64,000 nucleotides of DNA from NCBI RefSeq assembly GCF_035917995.1, contig NZ_CP109131.1, forward strand, positions 1,550,001-1,614,000, written 5' to 3'. The notes under the pieces were generated by a model. That model was not told where the DNA came from. It made no database searches and saw only the letters and a list, made by a program, of their open reading frames with translations. A program made the translations under genes and the position numbers. This DNA is from Streptosporangium sp. NBC_01755 (lineage in GTDB: Bacteria > Actinomycetota > Actinomycetes > Streptosporangiales > Streptosporangiaceae). Positions 45,592 through 54,846 of this stretch are shown here, piece after piece; the stretch's first letter is position 1, and every line of letters starts with the position of its first letter.

Positions 45592-46533
45592 ATGAGAAGC
45601 AGTGTCGTCATCTGCGTCTACACCGAGGAACGCTGGGAGGACATCCGAGCAGCCGTCGAGTCGGTCGAGAACCAGAGCCACCGGCCGCACGAGATCATCC
45701 TGGTCGTCGACTACAACCCGGACCTCCATCTGAAGCTGAAGAAGGAGTACCCCGGCGCGATCGTGGTGGAGAACGCTCAGGAGAAGGGGTTGTCCGGTGG
45801 CAAGAACACCGGTGCGGCGACCGCCTCCGGCGACATCGTGGCGTACCTGGACGACGACGCCGTCGCGGAGCCTGGCTGGCTGGAAGCACTGGAGGAGGGC
45901 TTCCAGGACCCGACCATCGTGGGGGTGGGCGGGCTGACCAGGCCGCTGTGGGGCACCGGGCACCGGCCCGGCTGGTATCCCCACGAGTTCGACTGGACCG
46001 TGGGCTGCAGCTATCGCGGCATGCCCACGGAGCGGGCGCGGATCCGCAACGTCATGGGCGGCAACGCGGCCTTCCGCAGGGAGGTCGTGGGCGGTGTCGG
46101 CGGGTTCCACACCGGCATCGGGCGCAGCGTGCAGGGGCGCAAGCCACGCCCGCTGGGCTGTGAGGAGACCGAGTTCTGCATCCGGCTCTCGCAGCGGATG
46201 CCCGGTTCGGGGATGCTGTTCGAACCGGCCGCGGTGATCGGCCACAAGGTGCCGGCCGTGCGCGCCACCTTCGCCTACTTCCGCTCGCGGTGTTACGCGG
46301 AGGGCCTGTCCAAGGCGCTGGTCACCCAGAGCGTGGGGGCGGGCGACGGGCTGTCGAGCGAGCGGGCGCACGTGCTGAAGGCGCTGCCGCTGGGCGCGTT
46401 GCGCGGGGTCGGCGAGGCGCTGCGGGGTGATCTGTCCGGCCTGGGCAGGGCAGGTGCGATCGTCGTCGGTCTCGCCTGGACCGCCTGGGGTTACGTCATC
46501 GGTTCCCTTCGACTGAAGCGGGTGCGTTCATGA
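45592..46533 (+). CDS. GT2 glycosyltransferase, second type
   Basis: A 313-residue GT-A enzyme unlike its neighbour: SVVICVYTEERWEDIRAAVE start, GLSGGKNTGAATASGDIVAY with LDDDA metal motif (~85-95), RNVMGGNAAFRREV acceptor region and a CEETEFCIRLSQRMPG motif (ED-type) at ~185. A hydrophobic C-terminus (AGAIVVGLAWTAWGYVIGSL) may touch the membrane. Its stop overlaps the CE4 gene start by four bases (ATGA). Confidence 0.9.
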   Translation: MRSSVVICVYTEERWEDIRAAVESVENQSHRPHEIILVVDYNPDLHLKLKKEYPGAIVVENAQEKGLSGGKNTGAATASGDIVAYLDDDAVAEPGWLEALEEGFQDPTIVGVGGLTRPLWGTGHRPGWYPHEFDWTVGCSYRGMPTERARIRNVMGGNAAFRREVVGGVGGFHTGIGRSVQGRKPRPLGCEETEFCIRLSQRMPGSGMLFEPAAVIGHKVPAVRATFAYFRSRCYAEGLSKALVTQSVGAGDGLSSERAHVLKALPLGALRGVGEALRGDLSGLGRAGAIVVGLAWTAWGYVIGSLRLKRVRS

Positions 46534-47333
46534 TCCGCGTACCGATCCTGATGTACCACTCGGTCTCCGACCGGCCCAACGCCGAGACGAAGCCGCTGGC
46601 GGTACGCCCCTCGGCCTTCGCCGAGCAACTGGCCTACCTGAAGGAGAACCGGTTCACGCCGCTGACGGTGGCCGACCTGGTCGCCTCGCTGCACAAGAAC
46701 AACGGCCGCTCCATCCCGGAGCGGCCGGTGGTGGTGACCTTCGACGACGGGTACGCCGACTTCCACAGCGAGGCGCTGCCCCTGCTTGAGCGCTACGACT
46801 TCCCCGCGACCGTCTTTCTGACCAGCGGGTGGGTCAGCGACGCGGGCAAGGACGCGGCGGGCAGGCCACTGGACACGATGCTGTCGTGGAGCCAGGCGTG
46901 TGAGGCGGCCTCGTGCGGCATCGAGATCGGCGGCCACAGCCACAGCCATCCGCAGCTGGACCAGCTTTCGGATGACGAGCTCCGTCAGGAGTTGCGGCGC
47001 AACAAGGCCCTGCTCGAAGACAAGATCGGCTCCCTGGTCTCGACGATGGCCTACCCGTACGGCTACTCCAGCGCGCGGGTGCGGCGCGAGGTCCGGCGGG
47101 CCGGCTACTGGGCCGCCTGCGCGGTGAGCAACGCCATCGCCGCCGACCGGCACGACGTGCTCGCGCTGCCGCGCCTGACCATCGCCGAGGGCACGTCGAT
47201 GAGAATGTTCAGCCGGGCCGTCGAGGGAAACCAGGTCCCGCTGATCTACATGAAAGAACGGATGCTGACGAAGGGCTACGCTGTCGTCAGGCGCACGAGA
47301 TATGGTCTGCGCCGGGTGCGCGGCCAGGTGTGA
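46530..47333 (+). CDS. Polysaccharide deacetylase, CE4/NodB type
   Basis: A 267-residue NodB-homology enzyme: VVVTFDDGYADF holds the catalytic Asp pair, EIGGHSHSHPQLDQL supplies the His metal ligands, and MAYPYGYSSARVRREVRRAG matches motif 3. N-terminal VPILMYHSVSD is typical. It would remove N-acetyl or O-acetyl groups from a glycan; no signal peptide is evident. Coupled by ATGA overlap to the GT2 gene before it. Confidence 0.9.
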   Translation: MIRVPILMYHSVSDRPNAETKPLAVRPSAFAEQLAYLKENRFTPLTVADLVASLHKNNGRSIPERPVVVTFDDGYADFHSEALPLLERYDFPATVFLTSGWVSDAGKDAAGRPLDTMLSWSQACEAASCGIEIGGHSHSHPQLDQLSDDELRQELRRNKALLEDKIGSLVSTMAYPYGYSSARVRREVRRAGYWAACAVSNAIAADRHDVLALPRLTIAEGTSMRMFSRAVEGNQVPLIYMKERMLTKGYAVVRRTRYGLRRVRGQV

Positions 47334-47596
47334 GCGGCCTCTCCAGCCGGGAGAGGCGTGGCCCGCGGGCCGGCGCCCTCCCGGGTGCGCTCGTCTCTCT
47401 CTCCGTCCTCGCCGATGCTCCCGCACGGGAGCGCAGGTGGCGGTACGGGTGCCGCCGGGCGGAATCCGGTCGCGGTATTGCTCTTCAACGGTCTACGCAA
47501 AGCAGTCGAACATGATGTATCTCCGTGTTCGCCCGTCGCACCTCGGTCCGCGTAGCCGCCATGATGTTAGACGTGAGGCAACGGGCAGGTAATGAC

Positions 47597-50506
47597 GTGA
47601 CGACGACACCGGCGACGGAGACCGCCGAGGTCGGGGAGACCGATCCCACCCACCCCGCGCCTTCGGACGGAGCGCGCGACGGGTCCGACAGCGAGCACAC
47701 CGGCGCGGCGTCCTCCGAGGCTCAGGAGGTTTTGGACGAGGCGCCCGACGGCGAGACTCCCGACACCGCCGCACCGGGTACCGACCGGGACGGCGAGGCC
47801 ACCGACGCCTCTCGTGACGGCGGAGCGCCGGGCGCAGACCGTGACGGCGGCGACAGTGCCCCGGGAGACGCGGACGACGCACCGGATACGCCGGGTGCGC
47901 CACCGGGCGTGATCTCCGGCCGGGCTCCCGATGACACCTCCGACGGCGACGACATGGAGACCACCGCCGTCATCCGGCTCCCCGCACGCCCGATCTCACC
48001 GCCCACGGCGGACGCCCCCGAGGTCGAGGCGGCCGAGGGCGCCTCCGACAGCGAGATCGACACCACGACGGAGATGCGTCTGCCCTCGGCACCGCTCCGT
48101 CCGACGCCGAAACGCACGGGATCGGAACGCACGGGATCGGAACGCACGGGATCGGAACGCACGGGATCGGTGGGTGCGGGATCGGTGGGGGCGGCGGAGC
48201 GGCGAAGAAGGGCCGTCGCGACGCCCAGCCTGCTTCCAGGGACCTCTGAGGCCCCTGAGGTCACTGAGACCGCTTCGGAGGCCCCGGGAGCTCCAACGGG
48301 CCGTCGGGAGCCGCAGAGCGCGCGGCGAATTTCGGGACAGGCGGCTCCGGCCGCCGCCAGACCGTCGCGAATGACGGCCGTGATGCAGTCGGCCGCGGTG
48401 TGGCTGCCGCCGTTGCTCACGGTCGAAGGCCTGATCATGTACGTGCTGGCCCTGCGCGTGGCACCGGGCCCGCTGCGGGGCGTCGACGTGACCAAGATCG
48501 ACGCCCTGGGCCTGATCTCGGCCATGCCGCTGACCGCGTTCGCCGCGATCCTGCTGATGCTCGTCGCGTTCTTCGTCACGATCGCGCAGAACACCGACCG
48601 CAAGTTCCTGCTGCTCTTCCAGATCGCGGCGATCACCTTCGCCCTGCACGGGGCGTCGGCCCTGATCTCGGACGAGGCCAGGTTCCCCACGGCCTACGTG
48701 CACGCCGGCTTCGTGGAGTACATCAACCGCACCGGCGAGTCGTCCGCGATCCTCGACGCCCGCCTCGCCTGGCCGGGGTTCTTCGCGCTGGTGGCGTTCG
48801 TCACCAAGGCCGCCGGGGTCACCGACCTGGCGACGATCATGCGGTGGACGCCGCTGCTGTCGAACCTGCTGTACCTGCTGCCGTTCGTGCTGATCCTGCG
48901 CCAGGTGGTCGCCACCACCCGTGCCCGCTGGTTCGCCGCCCTGCTGTTCGTCATCGTCCAGTGGATCGGCCAGGACTACTTCTCCTCCCAGGGCTTCACG
49001 TACGCGATCTACCTGGCCTTCGTGGCGATCGTGCTGCGCTGGTTCGGCAAGGTCGAGCCCCGCGACAAACCGATGCCGGCCAAGGGCCCCATCCGGCGGC
49101 TGCTGGCCCGCCTGGACGGGCTGACCCCCGGTGAGCTGCCCCACTCGACGGGCGCCTACGACCGAGTGATCATGCTGATCGTGCTGATCGGCCTGTTCGG
49201 CACCGCGACCGCCTCGCACCAGATCACGCCGTTCATGATGCTCGGCGCGCTGACCGGCCTGATCCTGCTCCGGCGCTCCTCGCTCAGCTGGGGGCTACCG
49301 TTCTTCCTCGGCCTGATCGTGCTGTCGTGGATCAGCTACCAGACGGTCACCTTCTGGAGCGGGCACATCGACCAGCTCTTCGGCGGACTGGGCCGGATCC
49401 TGCAGAACCTGCAGAGCAACACCGGTGACCGGATCGACGGCAGCGATCCCAGGCACGCCCTCGTCCTGATGGCCCGCCTCGGCATCTGCGGCGTCATCCT
49501 GACGCTGGCCGCCGTCGGCCTGCTGCGCCGCGTGCGGCGCGGTGTCGGCGACCGCGCGGCCCTGCTGCTGCTCTGCGTCCCGGTGCTGGCGCTCGGGCTG
49601 CAGAACTACGGCGGCGAGATCGGCCTGCGGATCTACCTGTTCGCGCTGCCCGGCGCCTGCATCCTGGCCGCGTACGCCTTCTTCCCGAACCTTCCCGCCG
49701 GCACCGAGGACGCGCCGGAGGAGACGGTGCCGATCCGCAAACGCAACATCCGGTTCAACCCGGAGCTGACGCGCCGGATCTCACTGCTGCTGGCCGCCGG
49801 GTGCGCCATGGCGCTGGCGATGGTCTTCCTGGTCGCCAGATACGGCAACGAGCAGTTCGAGCGAGTCTCGGCGAGCGAGGTCGCGGCGATGCGCTACATC
49901 TACGACCACGACGAACCCAGTGCCCGTGTCCTCTACCTGAGCCCGGTGCTCGGCCCCGAGGTCACGCCCATCATCCCGTGGGGCGAACAGGACTTCGACA
50001 AGATCTCCTACGAGCAGGCGCTGGTGAACCCGGACCCGGCCCGTATCTCCGCGGTGATCGACAAGCTTCGCGCGTCACCACCCAACACCTACCTGGTGGC
50101 GACCCGCGCGCAGGCCGGATACCTGCAGCTCAACCACGGCTACCCCCGTGACTGGGCCCCGCGGTTCCGCGCCGCCCTGGACGCCAGCAAGGAGGTCACA
50201 CGTGTTTTCAACGGCGAAGACGCCGCCGTCTACACGCTGAAGTCCTTCCCCGAGGGCACCGAGATCCCCGAGCGCGGGGTGCCGCTCGGCGGCAGCGACC
50301 CGACCTCGCCATGGACGCCTGTCGGCCTGGCCGCGCTGGGTGTGACCTGGATCGCGTTGTTCACCTACGAGGTGTTCTGCCTGAGGGGCCGAGGCCGGGG
50401 TAAGCGGGCCAGGAGGCGCATCCTGTTCGTCGCGGTGCCCGCGTTCGTGCTGGCCCTGGCGGTGATCGCGGAGCGCTTCATCGTCATCGGGTACCAGCTT
50501 CAATAA
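47597..50506 (+). CDS. Large multi-pass membrane protein of the glycan locus
   Basis: About 969 residues. The first ~260 are acidic and disordered (repeats of DRDGE, RTGSE encoded by a 15-bp tandem repeat at 48111-48170). From ~263 come roughly twelve membrane helices (VWLPPLLTVEGLIMYVLAL, LLLFQIAAITFALHGASALI, IGLFGTATASHQITPFMML), then a soluble extracytoplasmic part (~755-905; YDHDEPSARVLYLSPVLGPE) and final helices. The shape suits a polymerase or GT-C-like glycosyltransferase, but no catalytic signature is certain. GTG 47597 has GGCAGG at seven bases. Confidence 0.75.
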   Translation: MTTTPATETAEVGETDPTHPAPSDGARDGSDSEHTGAASSEAQEVLDEAPDGETPDTAAPGTDRDGEATDASRDGGAPGADRDGGDSAPGDADDAPDTPGAPPGVISGRAPDDTSDGDDMETTAVIRLPARPISPPTADAPEVEAAEGASDSEIDTTTEMRLPSAPLRPTPKRTGSERTGSERTGSERTGSVGAGSVGAAERRRRAVATPSLLPGTSEAPEVTETASEAPGAPTGRREPQSARRISGQAAPAAARPSRMTAVMQSAAVWLPPLLTVEGLIMYVLALRVAPGPLRGVDVTKIDALGLISAMPLTAFAAILLMLVAFFVTIAQNTDRKFLLLFQIAAITFALHGASALISDEARFPTAYVHAGFVEYINRTGESSAILDARLAWPGFFALVAFVTKAAGVTDLATIMRWTPLLSNLLYLLPFVLILRQVVATTRARWFAALLFVIVQWIGQDYFSSQGFTYAIYLAFVAIVLRWFGKVEPRDKPMPAKGPIRRLLARLDGLTPGELPHSTGAYDRVIMLIVLIGLFGTATASHQITPFMMLGALTGLILLRRSSLSWGLPFFLGLIVLSWISYQTVTFWSGHIDQLFGGLGRILQNLQSNTGDRIDGSDPRHALVLMARLGICGVILTLAAVGLLRRVRRGVGDRAALLLLCVPVLALGLQNYGGEIGLRIYLFALPGACILAAYAFFPNLPAGTEDAPEETVPIRKRNIRFNPELTRRISLLLAAGCAMALAMVFLVARYGNEQFERVSASEVAAMRYIYDHDEPSARVLYLSPVLGPEVTPIIPWGEQDFDKISYEQALVNPDPARISAVIDKLRASPPNTYLVATRAQAGYLQLNHGYPRDWAPRFRAALDASKEVTRVFNGEDAAVYTLKSFPEGTEIPERGVPLGGSDPTSPWTPVGLAALGVTWIALFTYEVFCLRGRGRGKRARRRILFVAVPAFVLALAVIAERFIVIGYQLQ
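48111..48170. repeat. 15-bp tandem repeat, four copies, within the membrane-protein gene
   Basis: AACGCACGGGATCGG is repeated exactly four times and encodes RTGSE units in the disordered N-terminus. Confidence 0.9.
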
Positions 50507-50601
50507 AGAGCAAAGTCTCTTGGCTCGCGGCCTCGCCGCGCCATACTGGGCACCGTTTGCCGGGAGACATACGTCTCAGAGCCTGGTCGAAGGACGGTTG
50601 G

Positions 50602-51831
50602 ATGTTCGCTGGGGAACCCCTTGGCCGGGCGGGGACCTCCACCCAGGCCGGGGGACGGCGGATCGCGGCGGTCGACGCGCTGCGTGGTTTCGCGCTGTTC
50701 GGCATCCTGGTGGTCAACATCACCTATCTCGCCTCCGGATACCGGATGGCGGGGCTGGCGGCGCCGTCGTTCTCCGCGCCGCTCGACTGGGAGGTGCGCT
50801 GGATCGTCTCGTTGTTCTTCGAGAACAAGTTCTATCTGCTTTTCGCCTTCCTGTTCGGCTACAGCTTCACCCTCCAGCTCGACTCGGCGCACGCCTCGGC
50901 GACGGCTTTCACCCCCAGGTTCCTGCGCCGCCTGGGAGGGCTGTTCCTGCTCGGCCTCGCCCACGGGATCCTGCTGTTCCCCGGTGACATCCTGGCCACG
51001 TACGCGATAGTCGGGCTGGTCCTGCTGGCGGTGCGGCGGATCACCCCGCGCACCGCGATGATCTCCGCGGTCGCGCTGACCGTGGCGCTGGCGGTGGGGA
51101 CGCTGTTGCTGGCCGTGCTGGCGACGCTGGGCACCGACGCCTCGGGGGCCGTCTCCGAGAGCGCCGCCCAGGCCGCCATGTCCGACCGCGCCCTGCACGG
51201 CTCCGCATCCATGATCATCAACGAGCACCTGCACAAACTCGCCAGGATCTTCGTGCTGCGGGTCTTCTTCCAGGGCCCCACGGTGCTCGCCGCCTGCCTG
51301 GTCGGACTGGCACTGGGCAAGATGCGCCTGCTGAGGGACCTGTCCGGGCACACGGCGACGCTGCGGCGGCTGCAGTGGTCGGGGTTCACCGTCGGCCTCG
51401 CCGGGGCCGTGGTCTACGCACACTCGACCTGGTCGGGCGGTGGGCACGCGTACCACATGGTCGGCCAGTCGGTGAACCTGGTCACCGCGCCGTTGCTGGC
51501 CGCGGCCTACGCCGCCACCCTGCTGCGCCTGCTCCCCGCGGCACCGCGCCTGGCCGGGGTGCTCGCTCCTCCCGGCAGGTTGGCGCTGACGAACTATCTG
51601 GGACAGTCGCTGATCAGCTCACTGATCTTCACCGGCTACGGGATGAGCCTGATCGACCAGCTCAGCCCGTTCTCCGTCGTGTCGATCGGCATCGCCATCT
51701 TCGCGGTCCAGGCCGTGTGGAGCCGGTGGTGGCTGAGCCGCCATCACTACGGGCCCGTGGAGTGGCTGCTGCGCTGGTTCACCGACTGGCGCAGGCCCTC
51801 CCGTTCCCCTGCCCGCCCGGAGAGCGCCTAA
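50602..51831 (+). CDS. DUF418 membrane protein
   Basis: A 409-residue polytopic protein: RIAAVDALRGFALFGILVVN is the DUF418 start motif, FYLLFAFLFGYSFTLQL follows, and the C-terminal GRLALTNYLGQSLISSLIFT matches the family end. About ten helices. DUF418 proteins share the acyltransferase-3-like fold and may acylate a surface component, consistent with the setting. ATG 50602 has AAGGA upstream. Confidence 0.85.
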   Translation: MFAGEPLGRAGTSTQAGGRRIAAVDALRGFALFGILVVNITYLASGYRMAGLAAPSFSAPLDWEVRWIVSLFFENKFYLLFAFLFGYSFTLQLDSAHASATAFTPRFLRRLGGLFLLGLAHGILLFPGDILATYAIVGLVLLAVRRITPRTAMISAVALTVALAVGTLLLAVLATLGTDASGAVSESAAQAAMSDRALHGSASMIINEHLHKLARIFVLRVFFQGPTVLAACLVGLALGKMRLLRDLSGHTATLRRLQWSGFTVGLAGAVVYAHSTWSGGGHAYHMVGQSVNLVTAPLLAAAYAATLLRLLPAAPRLAGVLAPPGRLALTNYLGQSLISSLIFTGYGMSLIDQLSPFSVVSIGIAIFAVQAVWSRWWLSRHHYGPVEWLLRWFTDWRRPSRSPARPESA

Positions 51832-51853
51832 CCGCTGCGGATCGCGCCGTAGC

Positions 51854-51898
51854 GTCGGACGGCGCCTCGCGGGCGTATGCGGCGAGGCGCCGTCCGAC
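51854..51898. terminator. 17-bp hairpin between convergent DUF418 and GH39-like genes
   Basis: Arms 51854-51870 and 51882-51898 (GTCGGACGGCGCCTCGC and its complement) pair perfectly around 11 bases. Confidence 0.8.
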
Positions 51899-51908
51899 CG
51901 GCCGGGAA

Positions 51909-53294
51909 CTAGGCGCCGACGCGCTCGCTCCACTTGATCTCGTACGGTTTCAACTGGAACTGCTTGCCGTCCACGGTGGTGCTCGCGGCCGCGTTGGTGG
52001 TGTTGACCATCACGAGCTGACGTTCCTGGGCGAGGACCCGCACCTTCCCGTTGGAGGAGGTGACCGTCTCCAGCCTGGTCCCGTTGGGGAACCACTTGGC
52101 GAAGCCGCTCAGGACGCCCGCCATGGGCATCTCCTCACCGGTGCTCGGGTGCCACAGGCAGCCCAGGCAGACCTGGTTGTCGCCGCCGGTGGACTTGCGC
52201 TGCGGGTTCCAGTAGAGCGAGGTGGTGACGCCGCTGGTGGCGAACTCCATCATCGCGGCGGTCTGGACGGCGATACGGCGCTCCTCGCTCCAGTTCCTGC
52301 TGTCCGGCTCGACGTACCACTCGGCCCACCAGACCGGCAGGTCGCCGCTCTTCTGCCGCAGCCAGGTGGTGAGGGCCCCGAACTTGCCCAGGGCGGTGAA
52401 CTCGTCGGGGTAGGCACCGGCCTCCCTGGTGACCGAGGCTCCGTCGACGACTATGAAGTCGGCGCCCTTCTTCTTCTCGATCCAGTACTCGACCGCCTCC
52501 AGGTCACGCTGGACGACGCTCCCCCACGGTCCCTGGATCTCCGCCCCCCGTTCGGGAGTGGTGGTGCTGCCGACCGACACGTAGGGTCCGCCGACCTTGA
52601 TGTCCTTGTCGACGGCCTTCAGCGCGTCGTAGACCTTGTTGTAGAGCTCGGTGTAGCCCTCGATGTCCCAGCGGTTCTGGGCGTTGTTCCAGAAACCCTT
52701 CAGCTCGTTCCAGACCATGTAGTGCTTGACCGTGGGGTAGCGCCTGGCGACCGTCGCGGCGAGCTTCGCGTAGTCGTCGAAGTGCTCGCGCCGGGGCGCC
52801 GTCTCCAGCTGCGTCCAGTCGGTCCGGCCGGAGGTGCCGCCCTTCATCCAGTCGGGTGAGCAGCAGAGCGTGATGATCGGGATGGCCTGGGACTTGGACA
52901 TGAACCTGATGCGACGGTCGAGGTCGCGGAAGTCGTTCTTGCCGGGCGCGGGCTCGGGATTGCCCGCGCCCCAGCCCATGATGTGCTGGTTCTGCAGCAG
53001 CGGAACCCGGCTGAGCATGTGGGAGGCGGCCTCGGTGACCTTGCCGTCCTCGTTGTCGGCGCTGAACTCGGTGTGGGTGATGCCCCAGCGTGGCCACTCC
53101 TGGACCGCGGGTGGTTCCTCCAGCGTCGGCGCCGCCTGCGTGGGAGGAATTGTCATGCTCTGTCCGCGAGGAACATCCGGCTTGACAGCAAAGGCGATAA
53201 TGCCCACCACCAGCACCGCTGTTACAGCCATCGCCCCCAGCGCGACCGGCCAGGCCGGGCGCCGTCGCTGGTGCCGTCCGTTAGTCGGTATCAC
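51909..53294 (-). CDS. Membrane-anchored glycoside hydrolase, GH39-like
   Basis: A 461-residue protein with an N-terminal anchor (PVALGAMAVTAVLVVGIIAF, ~17-36) and a TIM-barrel catalytic part. HYMVWNELKGFW holds the probable acid/base (Asn196-Glu197), and PVWWAEWYVEP holds a candidate nucleophile (Glu325), the clan-A arrangement of GH39 and related families. A beta-rich C-terminal domain follows. It faces outward and could trim the locus's glycan. Family number is tentative. Confidence 0.75.
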   Translation of the reverse strand: MIPTNGRHQRRRPAWPVALGAMAVTAVLVVGIIAFAVKPDVPRGQSMTIPPTQAAPTLEEPPAVQEWPRWGITHTEFSADNEDGKVTEAASHMLSRVPLLQNQHIMGWGAGNPEPAPGKNDFRDLDRRIRFMSKSQAIPIITLCCSPDWMKGGTSGRTDWTQLETAPRREHFDDYAKLAATVARRYPTVKHYMVWNELKGFWNNAQNRWDIEGYTELYNKVYDALKAVDKDIKVGGPYVSVGSTTTPERGAEIQGPWGSVVQRDLEAVEYWIEKKKGADFIVVDGASVTREAGAYPDEFTALGKFGALTTWLRQKSGDLPVWWAEWYVEPDSRNWSEERRIAVQTAAMMEFATSGVTTSLYWNPQRKSTGGDNQVCLGCLWHPSTGEEMPMAGVLSGFAKWFPNGTRLETVTSSNGKVRVLAQERQLVMVNTTNAAASTTVDGKQFQLKPYEIKWSERVGA

Positions 53295-53624
53295 CGATTC
53301 CTCAATCCTCGCAGGTCAACGAATGTAGCGTTCCACAGTGGCAACGGGCGTGACGATGGCCTGAGATGGTTCACAGGCAAGCGTTACCGGTCGTGTCGCC
53401 AGCGTATCCATGACGACTTGCATGACGGTTGAAAGTCAACGGTAGTTCCCGGCACGCCCCCGGTCACGGGGTCGTACGACACCCCCGCCACGAGTCCGAA
53501 ACGGCCGGGGACCGCGACCGCCGGAGACTCAGCCCCTCCAGGACCCGCAGTACAGCGGGACCGCGACCGCCGACTCAGCCCTCCAGAACCCGCAGTACAG
53601 CCGGGGATCGCAACCGCCGGAGAC
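53295..53624. repeat. Intergenic region with tandem copies of a gene 3' end
   Basis: From 53507 to 53651 a ~46-50-bp unit (core CTCAGCCCTCCAGGACCCGCAG) occurs three times; the last copy is the true 3' end and stop of the phosphotransferase gene. The first 200 bp (53295-53500) show nothing identifiable beyond the GH gene's upstream region. Confidence 0.8.
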
Positions 53625-54650
53625 TCAGCCCTCCAGGACCCGCAGTGCCCGGTCGACGAGCGTGGGAACGGCGGCGCCGATGTGCTCGAAGCCCTCGCCG
53701 ACGGTCTTGCCCTGTTTGAACCTGGCGTGGATGCCCTCCACGATGACGGCGAGCTTGTAGTTGCCGAAGGCCAGGTAGAAGTCCAGGTCGGACAGGTCCG
53801 CGCCGGAGACCTTGGCGTAGTGGGCGGCGAACTCGCGGGTGGTGAGGAAGCCGGGGGCCACGGTGACGCCCGCCGCGACCGGGATCGAGGCGCGCTCGGT
53901 GTCGCCGGGGTCCTGCCAGTAGGTGAGGGTGAGGCCGAGGTCCGCCAGGGGATCGCCGAGTGTGGACATCTCCCAGTCGACGACGGCGAGGATGTCGGGG
54001 TCCGGCGAGATTCGCACGAGTGTGTTGTCGAGCCGGTAGTCACCGTGAACCAGCGTCGAGGCCGAGCGGGCGGGCAGGCGCTCGCGAAGGAGTGCCACCA
54101 GACGGTCGTACGCGGGCAACTCGCCGGTCTTCGACCGCTCCCACTGCTGTCCCCAGCGCTCCAGCTGGCGGGCCATGTATCCCTCGGGGCGCCCGAAGTC
54201 GGCCAGGCCCACCTTCCGGTAGTCGATCGCGTGGATCGCGGCGAGCACCTCCGCCAGCCGCTCCGACAGTCTCCGGGTCTGCTCGGGGGTGAGCTCCCGC
54301 GCCTCCTCCTGGCTCCGCACGGCCGCGCCGTCCACATGCGCCATGAGATAGAACGGCGCTCCGATCACGTCCTGGTCGTCGCAGAAGGCGACCGGCTCGG
54401 GCACCGGGACGGAGGTCGGCGCGAGCGCCGAGATCACCCGCCACTCACGCCTCATGTCGTGAGCGGTCGGCAGCACGTGCCCGAGCGGCGGGCGGCGCAG
54501 CACCAGACGGCGCCCGGGGGTCTCGACGACGTACGTCAGGTTGGACCTGCCACCGGCGATCAGTGAGACTCCGGTGGGCTCGCCGGCGCCGGGGACGTTG
54601 GCGGCGATCCATCCGACGAGGCGGAGCCAGTCGATGCCAGGGGTGCTCAT
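53625..54650 (-). CDS. APH/ChoK-family phosphotransferase (ACAD10-like)
   Basis: A 341-residue kinase-fold protein: GGRSNLTYVVETPGRRLVLR nucleotide loop, STLVHGDYRLDNTLV catalytic loop (~222) and AVVDWEMSTLGDPLADLGLT metal motif (~240). The pattern matches phosphotransferases tied to acyl-CoA metabolism. No acyl-CoA dehydrogenase gene is adjacent, so the substrate is open. ATG 54650 is the family-consistent start. Confidence 0.85.
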   Translation of the reverse strand: MSTPGIDWLRLVGWIAANVPGAGEPTGVSLIAGGRSNLTYVVETPGRRLVLRRPPLGHVLPTAHDMRREWRVISALAPTSVPVPEPVAFCDDQDVIGAPFYLMAHVDGAAVRSQEEARELTPEQTRRLSERLAEVLAAIHAIDYRKVGLADFGRPEGYMARQLERWGQQWERSKTGELPAYDRLVALLRERLPARSASTLVHGDYRLDNTLVRISPDPDILAVVDWEMSTLGDPLADLGLTLTYWQDPGDTERASIPVAAGVTVAPGFLTTREFAAHYAKVSGADLSDLDFYLAFGNYKLAVIVEGIHARFKQGKTVGEGFEHIGAAVPTLVDRALRVLEG

Positions 54651-54796
54651 GGCCCCCATTAGAACGCCACTCGGGTCAGGGGCGCCACCTGGAGCCCCAC
54701 AATGAGATCCCGAAACGTTGCCTATCCCACCGCTGGGGATCCCTTCCATCCTTTATCGTTACATTACGTCCCTACCAGCATGCTTGAGCTTTACGG

Positions 54797-54812
54797 CATC
54801 CTGCACAGGATG
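54797..54812. promoter_or_regulatory. Dyad CATCCTG-CA-CAGGATG before GNAT paralogue B
   Basis: Seven-base perfect arms with a two-base centre, 35 bp before the ATG at 54847. Possible operator. Confidence 0.35.
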
Positions 54813-54846
54813 ACGTAGGGGACCCCGCACATCCCAGTAGGAGCTC